Translations under genes and position numbers: made by a program
NCBI RefSeq assembly: GCF_001421355.1
Contig: NZ_LMKC01000007.1
Location: 30,529 to 94,528, forward strand
Reading direction: 5' to 3'
From: Sphingomonas sp. Leaf9
Lineage (GTDB): Bacteria > Pseudomonadota > Alphaproteobacteria > Sphingomonadales > Sphingomonadaceae
DNA: 64,000 nt
Notes under the pieces: generated by a model
What the model was told of the DNA's origin: nothing
Seen by the model: the letters and a program-made list of their open reading frames with translations, nothing else
Databases searched by the model: none
In this document: in pieces, positions 31,611 through 41,048 of the stretch
Numbering within the stretch: the first letter of the stretch is position 1
Layout of the letters: every line of letters begins with the position of its first letter

Positions 31611-34600
31611 ATGCGTCACGGTTCGTCGTCGATCGTCCGTTCGATGCTGCTGGGGGCAGTATCCGTCCTGGGACTTGCCGCACCGGCACTGGCCCAGACC
31701 GATCCCGTCGCCACCGCCGATCAGGCCGAGGCACCCGCCGACGACATCGTCGTCACCGGCATCCGCGCATCGCAGGCCCGCTCGGTCGAGATCAAGCGCA
31801 ATGCCGACAGCGTGGTCGAGGCGATCAGCGCGCAGGACATCGGCAAGCTGCCCGACGTCACCATCTCCGATTCGCTGCAACGCATCCCCGGCGTGCAGAT
31901 CCGGCGCGAGGCGGGTGAGGGCGGCGCGGTCAACATCCGCGGCCTGCCGCAGGTCACGACCCTGATGAACGGCGAACAGTTCCTCGGCGCCAATTCGGTG
32001 ACGACGGTACAGCCGAACTTCACCGACATCCCGTCGCAGCTGTTCTCGGGCGCGACGGTGTTCAAGTCGCCGACCGCATCGCTGCAACAGGCGGGCCTGT
32101 CGGGCACTGTCGACCTGCTGACCCGCCGGCCGATGGATTTGAAGCAGGGCTTCACCCTGTCGGCCGCTGCCGAAGGGCAATATGGCGACAAGACCGAGAA
32201 GTGGAGCCCATCGGCCAACGGCCTGATCGCCTATCACGGCGACCGGTTCGGGGTGCTTGTGTCGGCGGCCTATAGCGACCTGACGCTCGGCAACAGCTTC
32301 CGTGGGATTCAGGATTACGGCGTCGCGCTGAACAACGAAGGCGGCAGCGCGACCAACCAGGGTGCGTTCGCGACCGGCAACAACGGCGTGAGCCGGGGGC
32401 GTGCGGTGCGCAATGGCGCGGGCACGATCATCGGGTACGATGTGAACGGCGATGGCGACGCCAACGACGCGTTCATCACGCCGCAGTCGCACACCGCGTG
32501 GAACCGCATCACCAACCGCGAACGCTTCGGGGCCAACGCCTCGCTGCAGTTCGAGATCAACGATGCGCTGAAGCTGACCGCCGACGGTTTCTACACCCGC
32601 CAGACGCAATATGACCGTACCGCCGGGTTCCAGTTCCAGAATGTCGACTGGCTGTCGTCGCCGTTCCTGCCGACGAAATCGCGCGATACCGGCGCGGTCG
32701 TCAACGGCTACAACGTCAACACGGTGCAGCAATATACCTATAGCCTGCCGAGCTTCGACAGCTATTCGGAAACCTTCCGCACCAAGAGTGAATCGCAGAA
32801 CTACAATGTCCAGCTCGACTGGCAGCCGAGCGACCAGTTCAAGGGCACGATCCGCGGGATTTACGGCAAGGCGTCGCGCAAGCGCGACCAGGCCTATACG
32901 CAGTTCAGCCTGACCAACGGCACGCAATGGGCGTATAACGGCGTCGGCAACTATCCGGCATCGGTCGGCGGCGATCGCCAGTTCAATCCGACCGGCTACC
33001 AGATCTACAGCCAGACCGCGACCGTCGACTATTCGAGCGGCGCGCCGGTGTTCGGCTTCTCGCCCGCGTTCCTGGCACAGGCGTCCGATCCGTCGCGCTA
33101 TGGCCTGAAGACGATTTCGTCGGAGGGGAACCAGTATCAGAATGGCGACCTGTGGGCGGTGCGCGCCGACGGCGAATATACCGCCGAAAACGGCGTGAAG
33201 CTGGCGTTCGGCGGGCGCTATGGCGAACGCAGCGTCGACCAGTTCACCTTCGATCGCGTGTCGCCCTTCTATGCCGGCAACACCGACAATGCCGCCAATC
33301 CGGCGGGCGGGTGCCTGGTCAAGTGGAAGGCGTTCGACGTCAACCTGAACGACAACAAGTGCGCGGTGCGCGATGCGCAGGGCAATGCCTATACCGCGGG
33401 CTATACCCGGCAGGCGAACGACCCGATCTTTGCCGGCCTCATCAAGCAATATGCCCTGCCCGCCGGCGGCGCGCCCGCGCTCTATGCGCTCGACCCGCAC
33501 GCGATGGACGACAGCGAGGCGTGGCAGAACAAATTCTATCCGGGCAGCCAGAATCTGGTGAATCCGGCCGACAGCTTCACGGTCAATGTCAGCCAGATTT
33601 CGGGCTATGGCCAGGTGTCGGGCGAGGGCGTGCTGCTGGGCATGCCGTTCCGCGCCAATGGCGGGTTGCAGGTGGTCAACACCCGCCTGAACGTGCGCCA
33701 GAACATCGTCGGCGCGCCGCAGCCCTATGGCGTGTCGGGGGTCGATGCCGGTGACGTCGTGACCAAGCGCGAGTTCACCGACTTCCTGCCCGCGTTCAAC
33801 GTGGCGTTCGACGTGACCGACAAGCTGCGCGCCCGCGCTGCCTTCTCGAAGACGATGACGGTCCTCGACTTCCTGCAATGGGGCGGCGGTCTGAACGTCA
33901 ATTACGCGATCAATACGCAGGTGAACCCGGCCCGGTTCGAGGCGCGCACGGCGGATTCGCGCGGCAACCCGAACCTGAACCCGTGGCGCGCGACCAATGC
34001 CGAAGCGAGCCTCGAATATTATACCGGGCGCTCCAGCCTGGTCGCGGTCGGTGCGTTCTACATCTCGGTCGACAGCTTCATCACGACCACGACCGAAACC
34101 CGCACCGATATCCCCGACAATGACGGCGTGATCCGTCGTCCGGTCATCACCAACACGCTGGCGCAGGGCGAAGGCGGCACGCTGAAGGGGATCGAGGCAT
34201 CGGCACGCCAGTCGCTGGCCGATTACGGCGTCAACGGCTTCCTCGGCGGGTTCGGCGTCGATGCCAACTATACGCTGTCGCTGGGCGATGCGGGGCAGGT
34301 CGATCTGGCCGGCAACAAGATGCCGTTCCAGGACAACAGCAAGCATCAGGTCAACGCCGCCTTGTGGTTCGAGAAATACGGGTTGCAGGCGCGCGTCGCC
34401 TATAACTTCCGCTCGAAGCGGCTCGCCTCGTCCAACTATGGCGGCATCCAGGGCCTCGCCCAGTATCAGGAGCCGACCCATTATCTCGACGCGTCGGTCA
34501 GCTACGACATCACGCCGCAGTTCAGCGTCTATGGCCAGGCATCGAACCTGACCGGCGAGACCGAGCGCTATTACCTTACGTGGCAGGATCAGGTGTTCAA

Positions 34601-34652
34601 CGAGAACATCTATGAGCGCCGCTTCATCGCCGGCGTGCGGGCGAAGTTCTGA
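31611..34652 (+). CDS. TonB-dependent receptor, carbohydrate-locus type
   Basis: 1013 aa with signal peptide (MLLGAVSVLGLAAPALAQ near 11-28), GGGGAGG before the ATG, and TonB box DDIVVTGIRASQ. Plug signatures IKRNADSVVEAISAQDIGKLPD, VTISDSLQRIPGVQI and VNIRGLP are those of the large CirA-like receptors of sphingomonads and Caulobacter linked to sugars. The barrel ends IAGVRAKF. It heads a set with a halogenase, MFS transporter and GH2 enzyme, so an oligosaccharide ligand is a reasonable inference. Confidence 0.93.
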   Translation: MRHGSSSIVRSMLLGAVSVLGLAAPALAQTDPVATADQAEAPADDIVVTGIRASQARSVEIKRNADSVVEAISAQDIGKLPDVTISDSLQRIPGVQIRREAGEGGAVNIRGLPQVTTLMNGEQFLGANSVTTVQPNFTDIPSQLFSGATVFKSPTASLQQAGLSGTVDLLTRRPMDLKQGFTLSAAAEGQYGDKTEKWSPSANGLIAYHGDRFGVLVSAAYSDLTLGNSFRGIQDYGVALNNEGGSATNQGAFATGNNGVSRGRAVRNGAGTIIGYDVNGDGDANDAFITPQSHTAWNRITNRERFGANASLQFEINDALKLTADGFYTRQTQYDRTAGFQFQNVDWLSSPFLPTKSRDTGAVVNGYNVNTVQQYTYSLPSFDSYSETFRTKSESQNYNVQLDWQPSDQFKGTIRGIYGKASRKRDQAYTQFSLTNGTQWAYNGVGNYPASVGGDRQFNPTGYQIYSQTATVDYSSGAPVFGFSPAFLAQASDPSRYGLKTISSEGNQYQNGDLWAVRADGEYTAENGVKLAFGGRYGERSVDQFTFDRVSPFYAGNTDNAANPAGGCLVKWKAFDVNLNDNKCAVRDAQGNAYTAGYTRQANDPIFAGLIKQYALPAGGAPALYALDPHAMDDSEAWQNKFYPGSQNLVNPADSFTVNVSQISGYGQVSGEGVLLGMPFRANGGLQVVNTRLNVRQNIVGAPQPYGVSGVDAGDVVTKREFTDFLPAFNVAFDVTDKLRARAAFSKTMTVLDFLQWGGGLNVNYAINTQVNPARFEARTADSRGNPNLNPWRATNAEASLEYYTGRSSLVAVGAFYISVDSFITTTTETRTDIPDNDGVIRRPVITNTLAQGEGGTLKGIEASARQSLADYGVNGFLGGFGVDANYTLSLGDAGQVDLAGNKMPFQDNSKHQVNAALWFEKYGLQARVAYNFRSKRLASSNYGGIQGLAQYQEPTHYLDASVSYDITPQFSVYGQASNLTGETERYYLTWQDQVFNENIYERRFIAGVRAKF

Positions 34653-34665
34653 TCGCGGTGGCGAC

Positions 34666-34688
34666 GTGTCGAGGTGTCGACATGTTGC
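34666..34688. repeat. TGTCGACA motif cluster
   Basis: gacgtgtcgaggtgtcgaca just after the receptor stop and before a hairpin repeat. Confidence 0.55.
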
Positions 34689-34700
34689 CATACCTCACGC

Positions 34701-34789
34701 GTCACCCCCGCGCAGGCGGGGGTCCAGGGCCTCATACGCCAACGCTGTTCTGCTTGGCTCTGGACCCCCGCCTGCGCGGGGGTACGGTG
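34701..34789. repeat. Paired GC hairpin repeat, family A
   Basis: Facing arms gtcacccccgcgcaggcggg and its complement in the 175-base gap between the receptor and halogenase genes. It could attenuate expression of the downstream genes relative to the receptor. Confidence 0.85.
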
Positions 34790-34827
34790 GTGAGCGATAC
34801 GAACGCCACGTGCGAACAGGGGGAACG

Positions 34828-36330
34828 ATGCCACACGAACCGGTACGCTCGATCGTCATCGTCGGCGGGGGCACTGCCGGGTGGATGGCGGCGACCTATC
34901 TGGCGCGGCGGCTGACCCATCTGAACCTGTCGATCACCGTCATCGACAGCGCGGCGATCGGCACGGTCGGCGTGGGCGAGGCGACGGTGCCGGCGATCCG
35001 CGATTTCCTGTCGGCGATTGAACTCGGCGAACCCGATGTGCTGCGCGAGACCGGCGGCACGATCAAATACGGCATCCGCTTCGATGGCTGGGGCGGGGCG
35101 GCGCATCGCTTCTTCCACCCCTTCGGCCTGTACGGCGTCGGCGCGGGCGGGGTCGCGTTCCATCAGTATTGGCTGAAGCTCCACGCCGCCGGGCGCGCCG
35201 GGCCGATCGGCGATTATTGCCTCGCGACGCAGCTGGCGCGGGGCGGCCTGTTCCTGCCGCCCGCCGACCGGCCCGCCAATGATCTCGGCGTATTCAACTT
35301 CGCGCTGCATTTCGATGCGGCGAAGTTCGCCGCGCTGTTGCGCCGCCTGGCACTCGCCAACCGGGTCGGCCATGTCGACGGGCGGATCACGCAGGTCGCG
35401 ACCGATCCGGCGCGTGGGCATGTCACGTCGGTCACGCTCGAAGACGGACGCAGCATCGCCGGCGACCTGTGGATCGACGCCTCCGGTTTCCGCAGCCTGT
35501 TGTTGGGCGAGGCGCTGGGCGTGCCTTATGTCGACTGGCGCCACTGGCTGCCCTGCGACCGCGCCGTCGCGATCCCGTGCAAGGCGGCGCCGGGCGATCC
35601 CGTCCCCTATACCGTCGCCACCGCGCGCACGGCGGGATGGCAATGGCGCATCCCGCTTCGCCACCGCATCGGCAACGGATCGGTCTATTGCAGCGATTTC
35701 CAGTCGGACGGCGATGCCGAGGATGCGTTGCTCGCTTCGCTGGAGGGCGAACCGCTGGCCGATCCCAACCGGCTGCGCTTCGTCACCGGCCACCGCGCGC
35801 GGTTCTGGTCGGGCAATGTCGTCGGACTGGGGCTGGCGTCGGGCTTTCTAGAACCGCTCGAATCCACCAGCATCTCGCTCATTCAGTCGGGCCTCGAACG
35901 CTTCGTCGCGCTGTTCCCCGACCGGGACTGCGATCCGCGCCTTGCCGCGACCTATAACCGGCAATCGGTGCTGGAGTTCGAACGGCTGCGCGACTTCCTG
36001 TTCCTCCATTACCTTGCCAATGGTCGGGACGAACCGTTCTGGCAGGCGATCCGCGCGGTCGAACCGCCAGAACCCTTGCAGATCAAGCTGGACGCATGGC
36101 GTTCGGGAGGAGAATTCGTGCGCAACGAGTGGGATACGTTCCAGGACCCGAGCTGGCTGAGCCTCTATGCGGGGTTCAACGACCTGCCGACCCGCCATTC
36201 GCCGCTGGCCGACGCGGTTCCCGTCGACACGCTGGCCGACAGTTTTGCGCGGATGCGCGATGCGATCGGCAAGACGTTGGCCCATGCCGAACCGCACGGG
36301 CGCTTCCTGAACCGGGTGGCGGGCGCATGA
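34828..36330 (+). CDS. Flavin-dependent tryptophan-halogenase family protein
   Basis: 500 aa, AGGGGGAA before the ATG. FAD-binding GGGTAGWMAA (about 12-21), GVGEATVPAIRDFL, then TIKYGIRFDGW, which carries the lysine equivalent to the catalytic Lys79 of PrnA. The family WxWxIP motif is present as GWQWRIPLR. These features fit a real halogenase that makes lysine chloramine/bromamine from hypohalous acid. A flavin reductase must supply reduced FAD; none is encoded here. In this locus, coupled with a sugar transporter and GH2, the physiological substrate is unclear. ATGA overlap with the MFS gene. Confidence 0.88.
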   Translation: MPHEPVRSIVIVGGGTAGWMAATYLARRLTHLNLSITVIDSAAIGTVGVGEATVPAIRDFLSAIELGEPDVLRETGGTIKYGIRFDGWGGAAHRFFHPFGLYGVGAGGVAFHQYWLKLHAAGRAGPIGDYCLATQLARGGLFLPPADRPANDLGVFNFALHFDAAKFAALLRRLALANRVGHVDGRITQVATDPARGHVTSVTLEDGRSIAGDLWIDASGFRSLLLGEALGVPYVDWRHWLPCDRAVAIPCKAAPGDPVPYTVATARTAGWQWRIPLRHRIGNGSVYCSDFQSDGDAEDALLASLEGEPLADPNRLRFVTGHRARFWSGNVVGLGLASGFLEPLESTSISLIQSGLERFVALFPDRDCDPRLAATYNRQSVLEFERLRDFLFLHYLANGRDEPFWQAIRAVEPPEPLQIKLDAWRSGGEFVRNEWDTFQDPSWLSLYAGFNDLPTRHSPLADAVPVDTLADSFARMRDAIGKTLAHAEPHGRFLNRVAGA

Positions 36331-37628
36331 GCGGTGCCACCCACACCCGCGCCGTCGTCGCGATGAGCCTTGGCGGGCTGCTGTTCGGGTTCGACACCGC
36401 CGTCATCTCGGGCGTGACCGATGCGCTGCGCACGCATTATGCCCTGTCCGAAGCGGGGCTCGGCCTCGCCGTCTCCGCCGCGCTCTGGGGCACGCTGGTT
36501 GGGGCGTTGTTCAGCGGCGCGCCGGGCGACCGCTGGGGCAGTCTTGCCGTGCTGCGTGTCATCGGCTTCCTCTATGTCGTCTCCGCGATCGGCTGCGCCA
36601 TCGCCACCACGCTGACCGGTTTCGTCGCGTTTCGCGTGCTGGGCGGCCTGGCGATCGGCGCGTCGTCGGTGCTGGTCCCGGTCTATATCGCCGAAATCTC
36701 TTCGGCGAAGCGGCGCGGGCTGCTGGTCGGGCTGTTCCAGTTCAACATCGTCGCGGGCATCCTGATCGCGTATCTCAGCAACTATCTGGTCGCGCAAGCG
36801 GTCGCCCCCGACATCGCATGGCGGTGGAAGCTGGGCGTGGCGGCGGTGCCGGCCGCGCTGTTCCTGATCCTGCTGACCGGCCTGCCACAAAGCCCGCGCT
36901 GGCTGAGTGCGCGCGGGCGGAGCGACGACGCGGACCGCGCCGCCGCGCGCCTCGGCCTCGACGCCATTCCGGCGGGGGAGGGTGGCGGCACCGGGCGGCT
37001 CGACTGGCGGCTGCATGCCACGCCGATCCTGCTCGCCATCGCCATCGGGCTGTTCAACCAGCTGTCGGGGATCAACGCGATCCTCTATTATCTCAACGAC
37101 ATTTTCGCCGCCGCCGGCTTTACCGGCGTGTCGGGCGATGTGCAGGCGATCGCGATCGGCGTCGCGAACCTGATCGCGACCGTCATCGGCATGGGCGTGA
37201 TCGACCGGGTGGGGCGCAAGCCGCTGCTGATCGGTGGCGGGATCGTCACCGCGATCGCGCTGGGCGGGGTCGCCTTGGTCTATATGGGGGCGGCGTCGCC
37301 CGCACTGCTGCTGCCGCTCCTCATCCTGTTCATCGCCGCCTTCGCCATGTCGCAGGGGGCGGTGATCTGGGTGTACTTGAGCGAAATCTTCCCGACCGAC
37401 GTGCGGGCGCGCGGACAGGCGATCGGCAGTGCGACGCACTGGGTCGCCAATGCCGTCCTCTCCTTCGCCTTTCCGCTGGTGGCGCAGTGGGACCGTGCGC
37501 TGCCCTTCTGGGGCTTTGCCGCCGCGATGCTGCTGCAGGCGCTGCTGGTCTGGCGCTTCTTTCCCGAAACCCGTGGCCGCGATCTCGAAGCGATCAGCGC
37601 CGACCTGACGAAAAGGACGATTGCATGA
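36327..37628 (+). CDS. MFS sugar transporter (sugar porter type)
   Basis: 433 aa, about 12 membrane helices. Sugar-porter signatures: GGLLFGFDTAVISG in helix 1, GDRWG between helices 2 and 3, VPVYIAEISSAKRRG, the QLSGINAILYY block of helix 7, VIDRVGRKPLL, and PETRG near the end. It should bring mono- or disaccharides across the inner membrane with protons. Overlaps both neighbours by ATGA, so halogenase, transporter and hydrolase are translationally coupled. Confidence 0.92.
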   Translation: MSGATHTRAVVAMSLGGLLFGFDTAVISGVTDALRTHYALSEAGLGLAVSAALWGTLVGALFSGAPGDRWGSLAVLRVIGFLYVVSAIGCAIATTLTGFVAFRVLGGLAIGASSVLVPVYIAEISSAKRRGLLVGLFQFNIVAGILIAYLSNYLVAQAVAPDIAWRWKLGVAAVPAALFLILLTGLPQSPRWLSARGRSDDADRAAARLGLDAIPAGEGGGTGRLDWRLHATPILLAIAIGLFNQLSGINAILYYLNDIFAAAGFTGVSGDVQAIAIGVANLIATVIGMGVIDRVGRKPLLIGGGIVTAIALGGVALVYMGAASPALLLPLLILFIAAFAMSQGAVIWVYLSEIFPTDVRARGQAIGSATHWVANAVLSFAFPLVAQWDRALPFWGFAAAMLLQALLVWRFFPETRGRDLEAISADLTKRTIA

Positions 37629-40600
37629 AAACGGCAATGATCGCCGCGCTGCTGGCCGGCGTGGGACTGACGGGCATGGCGGCGGCGCAGGTGCCGGCCA
37701 ATGGCGGGCCGTATAATGCCAGCTTCCTGCCCGGCGGGATCGGCATCGAACGCCCGGTCGAGGGTGGTGAGGCCGTCGCCCGGGCTGGTGCGCCGTACAG
37801 CTTCACCATGTGGGTCCAGACGAACGGGACGCAGCCGGGCGACGTACCGCTAATGGCGCTGGGCGATGCGCGTGTGCTGTCGCTGGTGGGCGGTCGGCTG
37901 ACGCTTACCGATGGCGGCAGGACGATCGCCGGGACGACGATCGCTCCAGGCCGCTGGACAAAGGTGGCCGCCGTATCGGACGGCACCCGCGTGGTACTCT
38001 ATATCGACGGACGCCCGACCGCGCAGGCTATGCTGGCATCGTCGCCGACTGCACCGGTGCTGCACATTGCGCGCGCGCTGCCCGGACGTCCGCATTTCGG
38101 CGGCACGCTGGTGGGTGCGACGCTGCATTCCAGCGCGCTGACGGCGGCGCAGGTCGCAGCCATCCCCGCCCCGGATTTCGCCAATGTTCAGCTCTGGGAA
38201 GTCGGCGTCAGCTGGCCGTTCCAGAAACAGGCCAATATCGGCCTTACCCAGCAACAGGACGCATGGACCCTGCCTCGGGGCAGGGGCGAAGACTATACAG
38301 CCCCCGTCACAAAGCCGCTACCGAATGCGCCCGCGCTACAACCAACCGCACCGGGCCGTTGGCAAATCAATGGCTGGCAACTAGCTGCCGCCCCGGATGT
38401 TATGGAGGACGGTGCCACGCTGTCGCGACCCGGGGCGCTCATAGGCAGATGGCGCGCGGCGACTGTGCCGGGCACGGTGTTGCAGACCTTGGTCGATCGC
38501 GGTGTCTATCCCGACCCCTATTATGGCCTCAACAACCTGAAGATCCCGGAGAAGCTGGCGCGGCAGGACTATTGGTACCGCACCCGCTTCACCGTGCCTC
38601 CGCAAGCGGCGGGCAAAAAGCTGACGATCGTGTTCGGCGGCATCAACTATGCCGCCGACATCTGGCTCAACGGTGCCAAGCTCGGCAGCACGCGCGGTGC
38701 GTTCATCCGTGGCCAGTTCGACATCGTGCCCGCAGCGGGCGAGAACGTCATCGCGGTGAAGGTCTCGCCCCCGCCGCATCCCGGCATCCCGCACGAACAA
38801 TCGGTCAGCGCGGGCGTGGGCGAAAATGGCGGGCAGCTGGCGATCGACGGTCCGACCTTCGTCGCGACCGAGGGGTGGGACTGGATTCCGGGCATCCGCG
38901 ACCGCAATACCGGCCTGTGGCGGCCGGTCGAGCTGGTCGCGCATGGCGCCGTCCGCATCCTCGACCCGCATGTCGTCACCGACCTGCCGCTGCCGCGCAC
39001 CGACCGCGCCGACGTGCATGTCACGGTGCCGATCGAGAATAGCGGCCCCGCGACGCAGGTCACGGTGAAGGTCGCGTTCGAGGGCGTGTCGGTCGAAAAG
39101 GCCGTGACCGCGCCGACCGGGCGCAGCGAGGTGCGCTTCACCCCCGCCGACTTGCCCCCGCTCACCGTCGCCAACCCGAAACTCTGGTGGCCCAACGGCT
39201 ATGGCGAACCGCATCTCTATCACGCGACCTATCAGGTCAGCGACGCGAGCGGCGTGTCGGACAGCAAGGCGGGCCGCTTCGGCATCCGCGAGGTCAGCTA
39301 CGACCTGTCGCTGTTCGATGCCGCCGGCGCCTTGCGCCGGGTCAACGTGCAGACCACCGATGGCGGGCTGTCGGTCCAGAAGCTGATCGACGTCCGTCAC
39401 GGCGCGATCAAGCAGTCGCCGACCGGATGGGCGGAATCGCTTACCGCTGCGGGGGAAGTGTCGAAGGCGGTGACCCCGATCGCCGAAACCCTGCCTGAAC
39501 CGCATCTGGCGATCCGGGTGAACGGCGTGAAGATCGCCGCGCGCGGCGGCAACTGGGGCATGGACGACGCGATGAAGCGGGTGAGCTATGCCTGGCTCGC
39601 TCCCTTCTTCCGCCTCCAGCGCGAGGCGCACATGAACGTCATCCGCAACTGGATGGGGACCAATACCGAGGAGGAGTTTTACGACCTGGCCGACGAAAAC
39701 GGCATGATGGTCCTCAACGATTTCTGGCAATCGACCCAGAATTTCCAGATCGAACCCGACGATGCCGCGCTGTTCCTGTCCAACGCGCGCGACACCATCG
39801 CCCGCTATCGCAACCACCCGTCGATCATCCTGTGGTTCGGCCGTAACGAGGGCGTACCCTATCCGGCATTGAACGAGGGGCTGGACGATGCCGTGTTCCA
39901 GCTGGACGGCACCCGCTGGTTCACCGGCAGCTCGAACGTCGTGAATTTGCAGGGGTCGGGGCCGTACAACTACCGCGCGCCGGAGGGGTATTTCACCGAC
40001 CTCGCCACCGGTTTCTCGGTCGAGACCGGCACGCCGTCCTTCTCGACGGCGGAGTCCATCGCGTCGTATGTGCCGGCGGCGGATCGCTGGCCGCTGGGCG
40101 ATGTGCTCGCCTATCACGACTGGCATTTCGCCGGGAACGGCGACACGAAAACCTTCATGCAGACGCTTGCGACGATGTTCGGCCCCGGCCGCGACTTCGC
40201 CGATTTCGAACGCAAGGCGCAGATGATGAACCTCGAAACGCACAAGGCGATGTACGAGGGGTTCCTGGGCCATTTGTGGACCAAGAATAGCGGGCGGCTG
40301 TTGTGGATGACGCATCCGGCGTGGCCGTCGAATGCGTGGCAGATCTATTCGTGGGATTACGACACCCACGCCGCCTATTACGGGGCGAAGAAGGCTGCCG
40401 AGCCGCTGCACGTTCAGCTGAACCTGCCGGGTAACGAGCTGGTGGTGCTGAACACGACGCAGGCCGATGCCAAGGGGCTGCGCGCCACGGTGCGCGTCGT
40501 CGGGCTGGATAATGCGCAGCTGTTCACGCGCAGCGACCGTGTCGACGCGCTGGCCAACCGCGCGACGCCGCTCAGCCCCGTGCCGCTCGATGGCCTCTAC

Positions 40601-41011
40601 GCGCAGCATCCGGTGGTGCTGGTGCGCCTGACGCTCGATGATGCGGCGGGCCGGCGGGTGTCGGACAATTTCTACTGGCGCGGGCGTGATGCCGCTTCGT
40701 ATCAGGCGCTGAACGGCCTCGCCCCGGCGACCCTCACCGCGCGCATGGCGGCTCCGGTGGTCGACGGCAGCGACCACATGGTCACCGTCGACCTCGCCAA
40801 TGACGGCCAGGTGCCGGCGCTCAACGCCAAGCTGACGCTGCTGGGGCCGGACGGCAAGCGCATCCTGCCCGCCTTCTACAGCGACAATTACGTCGCGCTG
40901 CTGCCGGGCGAAAAGCGGACGATCACCATCCGCTATCCGGCCACCGTCACCGCCACGCCCGGCGTGACGCTGCGCGGGTGGAATATCGCGGAGGTCCCGG
41001 TCGCGCGCTGA
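37625..41011 (+). CDS. Secreted GH2-family glycoside hydrolase with N-terminal LamG-like domain
   Basis: 1128 aa, signal peptide MKTAMIAALLAGVGLTGMAAA. Residues ~45-175 resemble a concanavalin/LamG fold (PYSFTMWVQTN, VVLYIDGRPT, LVGATLHSSALTAAQV). Then the GH2 sugar-binding domain (PGTVLQTLVDRGVYPDPYYG), an immunoglobulin-like domain and the TIM barrel. The likely acid/base Glu is in ILWFGRNEG and the nucleophile Glu in GFSVETGTPSF. The closest outline is exo-beta-glucosaminidase/mannosidase-type GH2 enzymes (PYYGLNNL, WFGRNEG). It would trim sugars from oligosaccharides in the periplasm before uptake by the coupled MFS protein. Confidence 0.88.
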   Translation: MKTAMIAALLAGVGLTGMAAAQVPANGGPYNASFLPGGIGIERPVEGGEAVARAGAPYSFTMWVQTNGTQPGDVPLMALGDARVLSLVGGRLTLTDGGRTIAGTTIAPGRWTKVAAVSDGTRVVLYIDGRPTAQAMLASSPTAPVLHIARALPGRPHFGGTLVGATLHSSALTAAQVAAIPAPDFANVQLWEVGVSWPFQKQANIGLTQQQDAWTLPRGRGEDYTAPVTKPLPNAPALQPTAPGRWQINGWQLAAAPDVMEDGATLSRPGALIGRWRAATVPGTVLQTLVDRGVYPDPYYGLNNLKIPEKLARQDYWYRTRFTVPPQAAGKKLTIVFGGINYAADIWLNGAKLGSTRGAFIRGQFDIVPAAGENVIAVKVSPPPHPGIPHEQSVSAGVGENGGQLAIDGPTFVATEGWDWIPGIRDRNTGLWRPVELVAHGAVRILDPHVVTDLPLPRTDRADVHVTVPIENSGPATQVTVKVAFEGVSVEKAVTAPTGRSEVRFTPADLPPLTVANPKLWWPNGYGEPHLYHATYQVSDASGVSDSKAGRFGIREVSYDLSLFDAAGALRRVNVQTTDGGLSVQKLIDVRHGAIKQSPTGWAESLTAAGEVSKAVTPIAETLPEPHLAIRVNGVKIAARGGNWGMDDAMKRVSYAWLAPFFRLQREAHMNVIRNWMGTNTEEEFYDLADENGMMVLNDFWQSTQNFQIEPDDAALFLSNARDTIARYRNHPSIILWFGRNEGVPYPALNEGLDDAVFQLDGTRWFTGSSNVVNLQGSGPYNYRAPEGYFTDLATGFSVETGTPSFSTAESIASYVPAADRWPLGDVLAYHDWHFAGNGDTKTFMQTLATMFGPGRDFADFERKAQMMNLETHKAMYEGFLGHLWTKNSGRLLWMTHPAWPSNAWQIYSWDYDTHAAYYGAKKAAEPLHVQLNLPGNELVVLNTTQADAKGLRATVRVVGLDNAQLFTRSDRVDALANRATPLSPVPLDGLYAQHPVVLVRLTLDDAAGRRVSDNFYWRGRDAASYQALNGLAPATLTARMAAPVVDGSDHMVTVDLANDGQVPALNAKLTLLGPDGKRILPAFYSDNYVALLPGEKRTITIRYPATVTATPGVTLRGWNIAEVPVAR

Positions 41012-41018
41012 ACGAGGA

Positions 41019-41048
41019 ATCTACCTGTCGACACGTCGACAGGTAGAT
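41019..41048. terminator. Bidirectional terminator formed by a TGTCGACA repeat
   Basis: Perfect 14-bp arms atctacctgtcgac / gtcgacaggtagat with only 2 bases between them, in the 36-base gap between two convergent genes. It is also the most symmetrical copy of the TGTCGACA motif family. Confidence 0.65.

Noticed and set aside
31587..34691. Minus-strand open frame of 1034 codons
   Set aside because: Mirror of the carbohydrate receptor gene; no start signal or recognisable motif, while the plus-strand protein is full length.
38381..40777. Minus-strand open frame of 798 codons within the GH2 gene
   Set aside because: Antisense to conserved GH2 catalytic motifs; no independent coding evidence.
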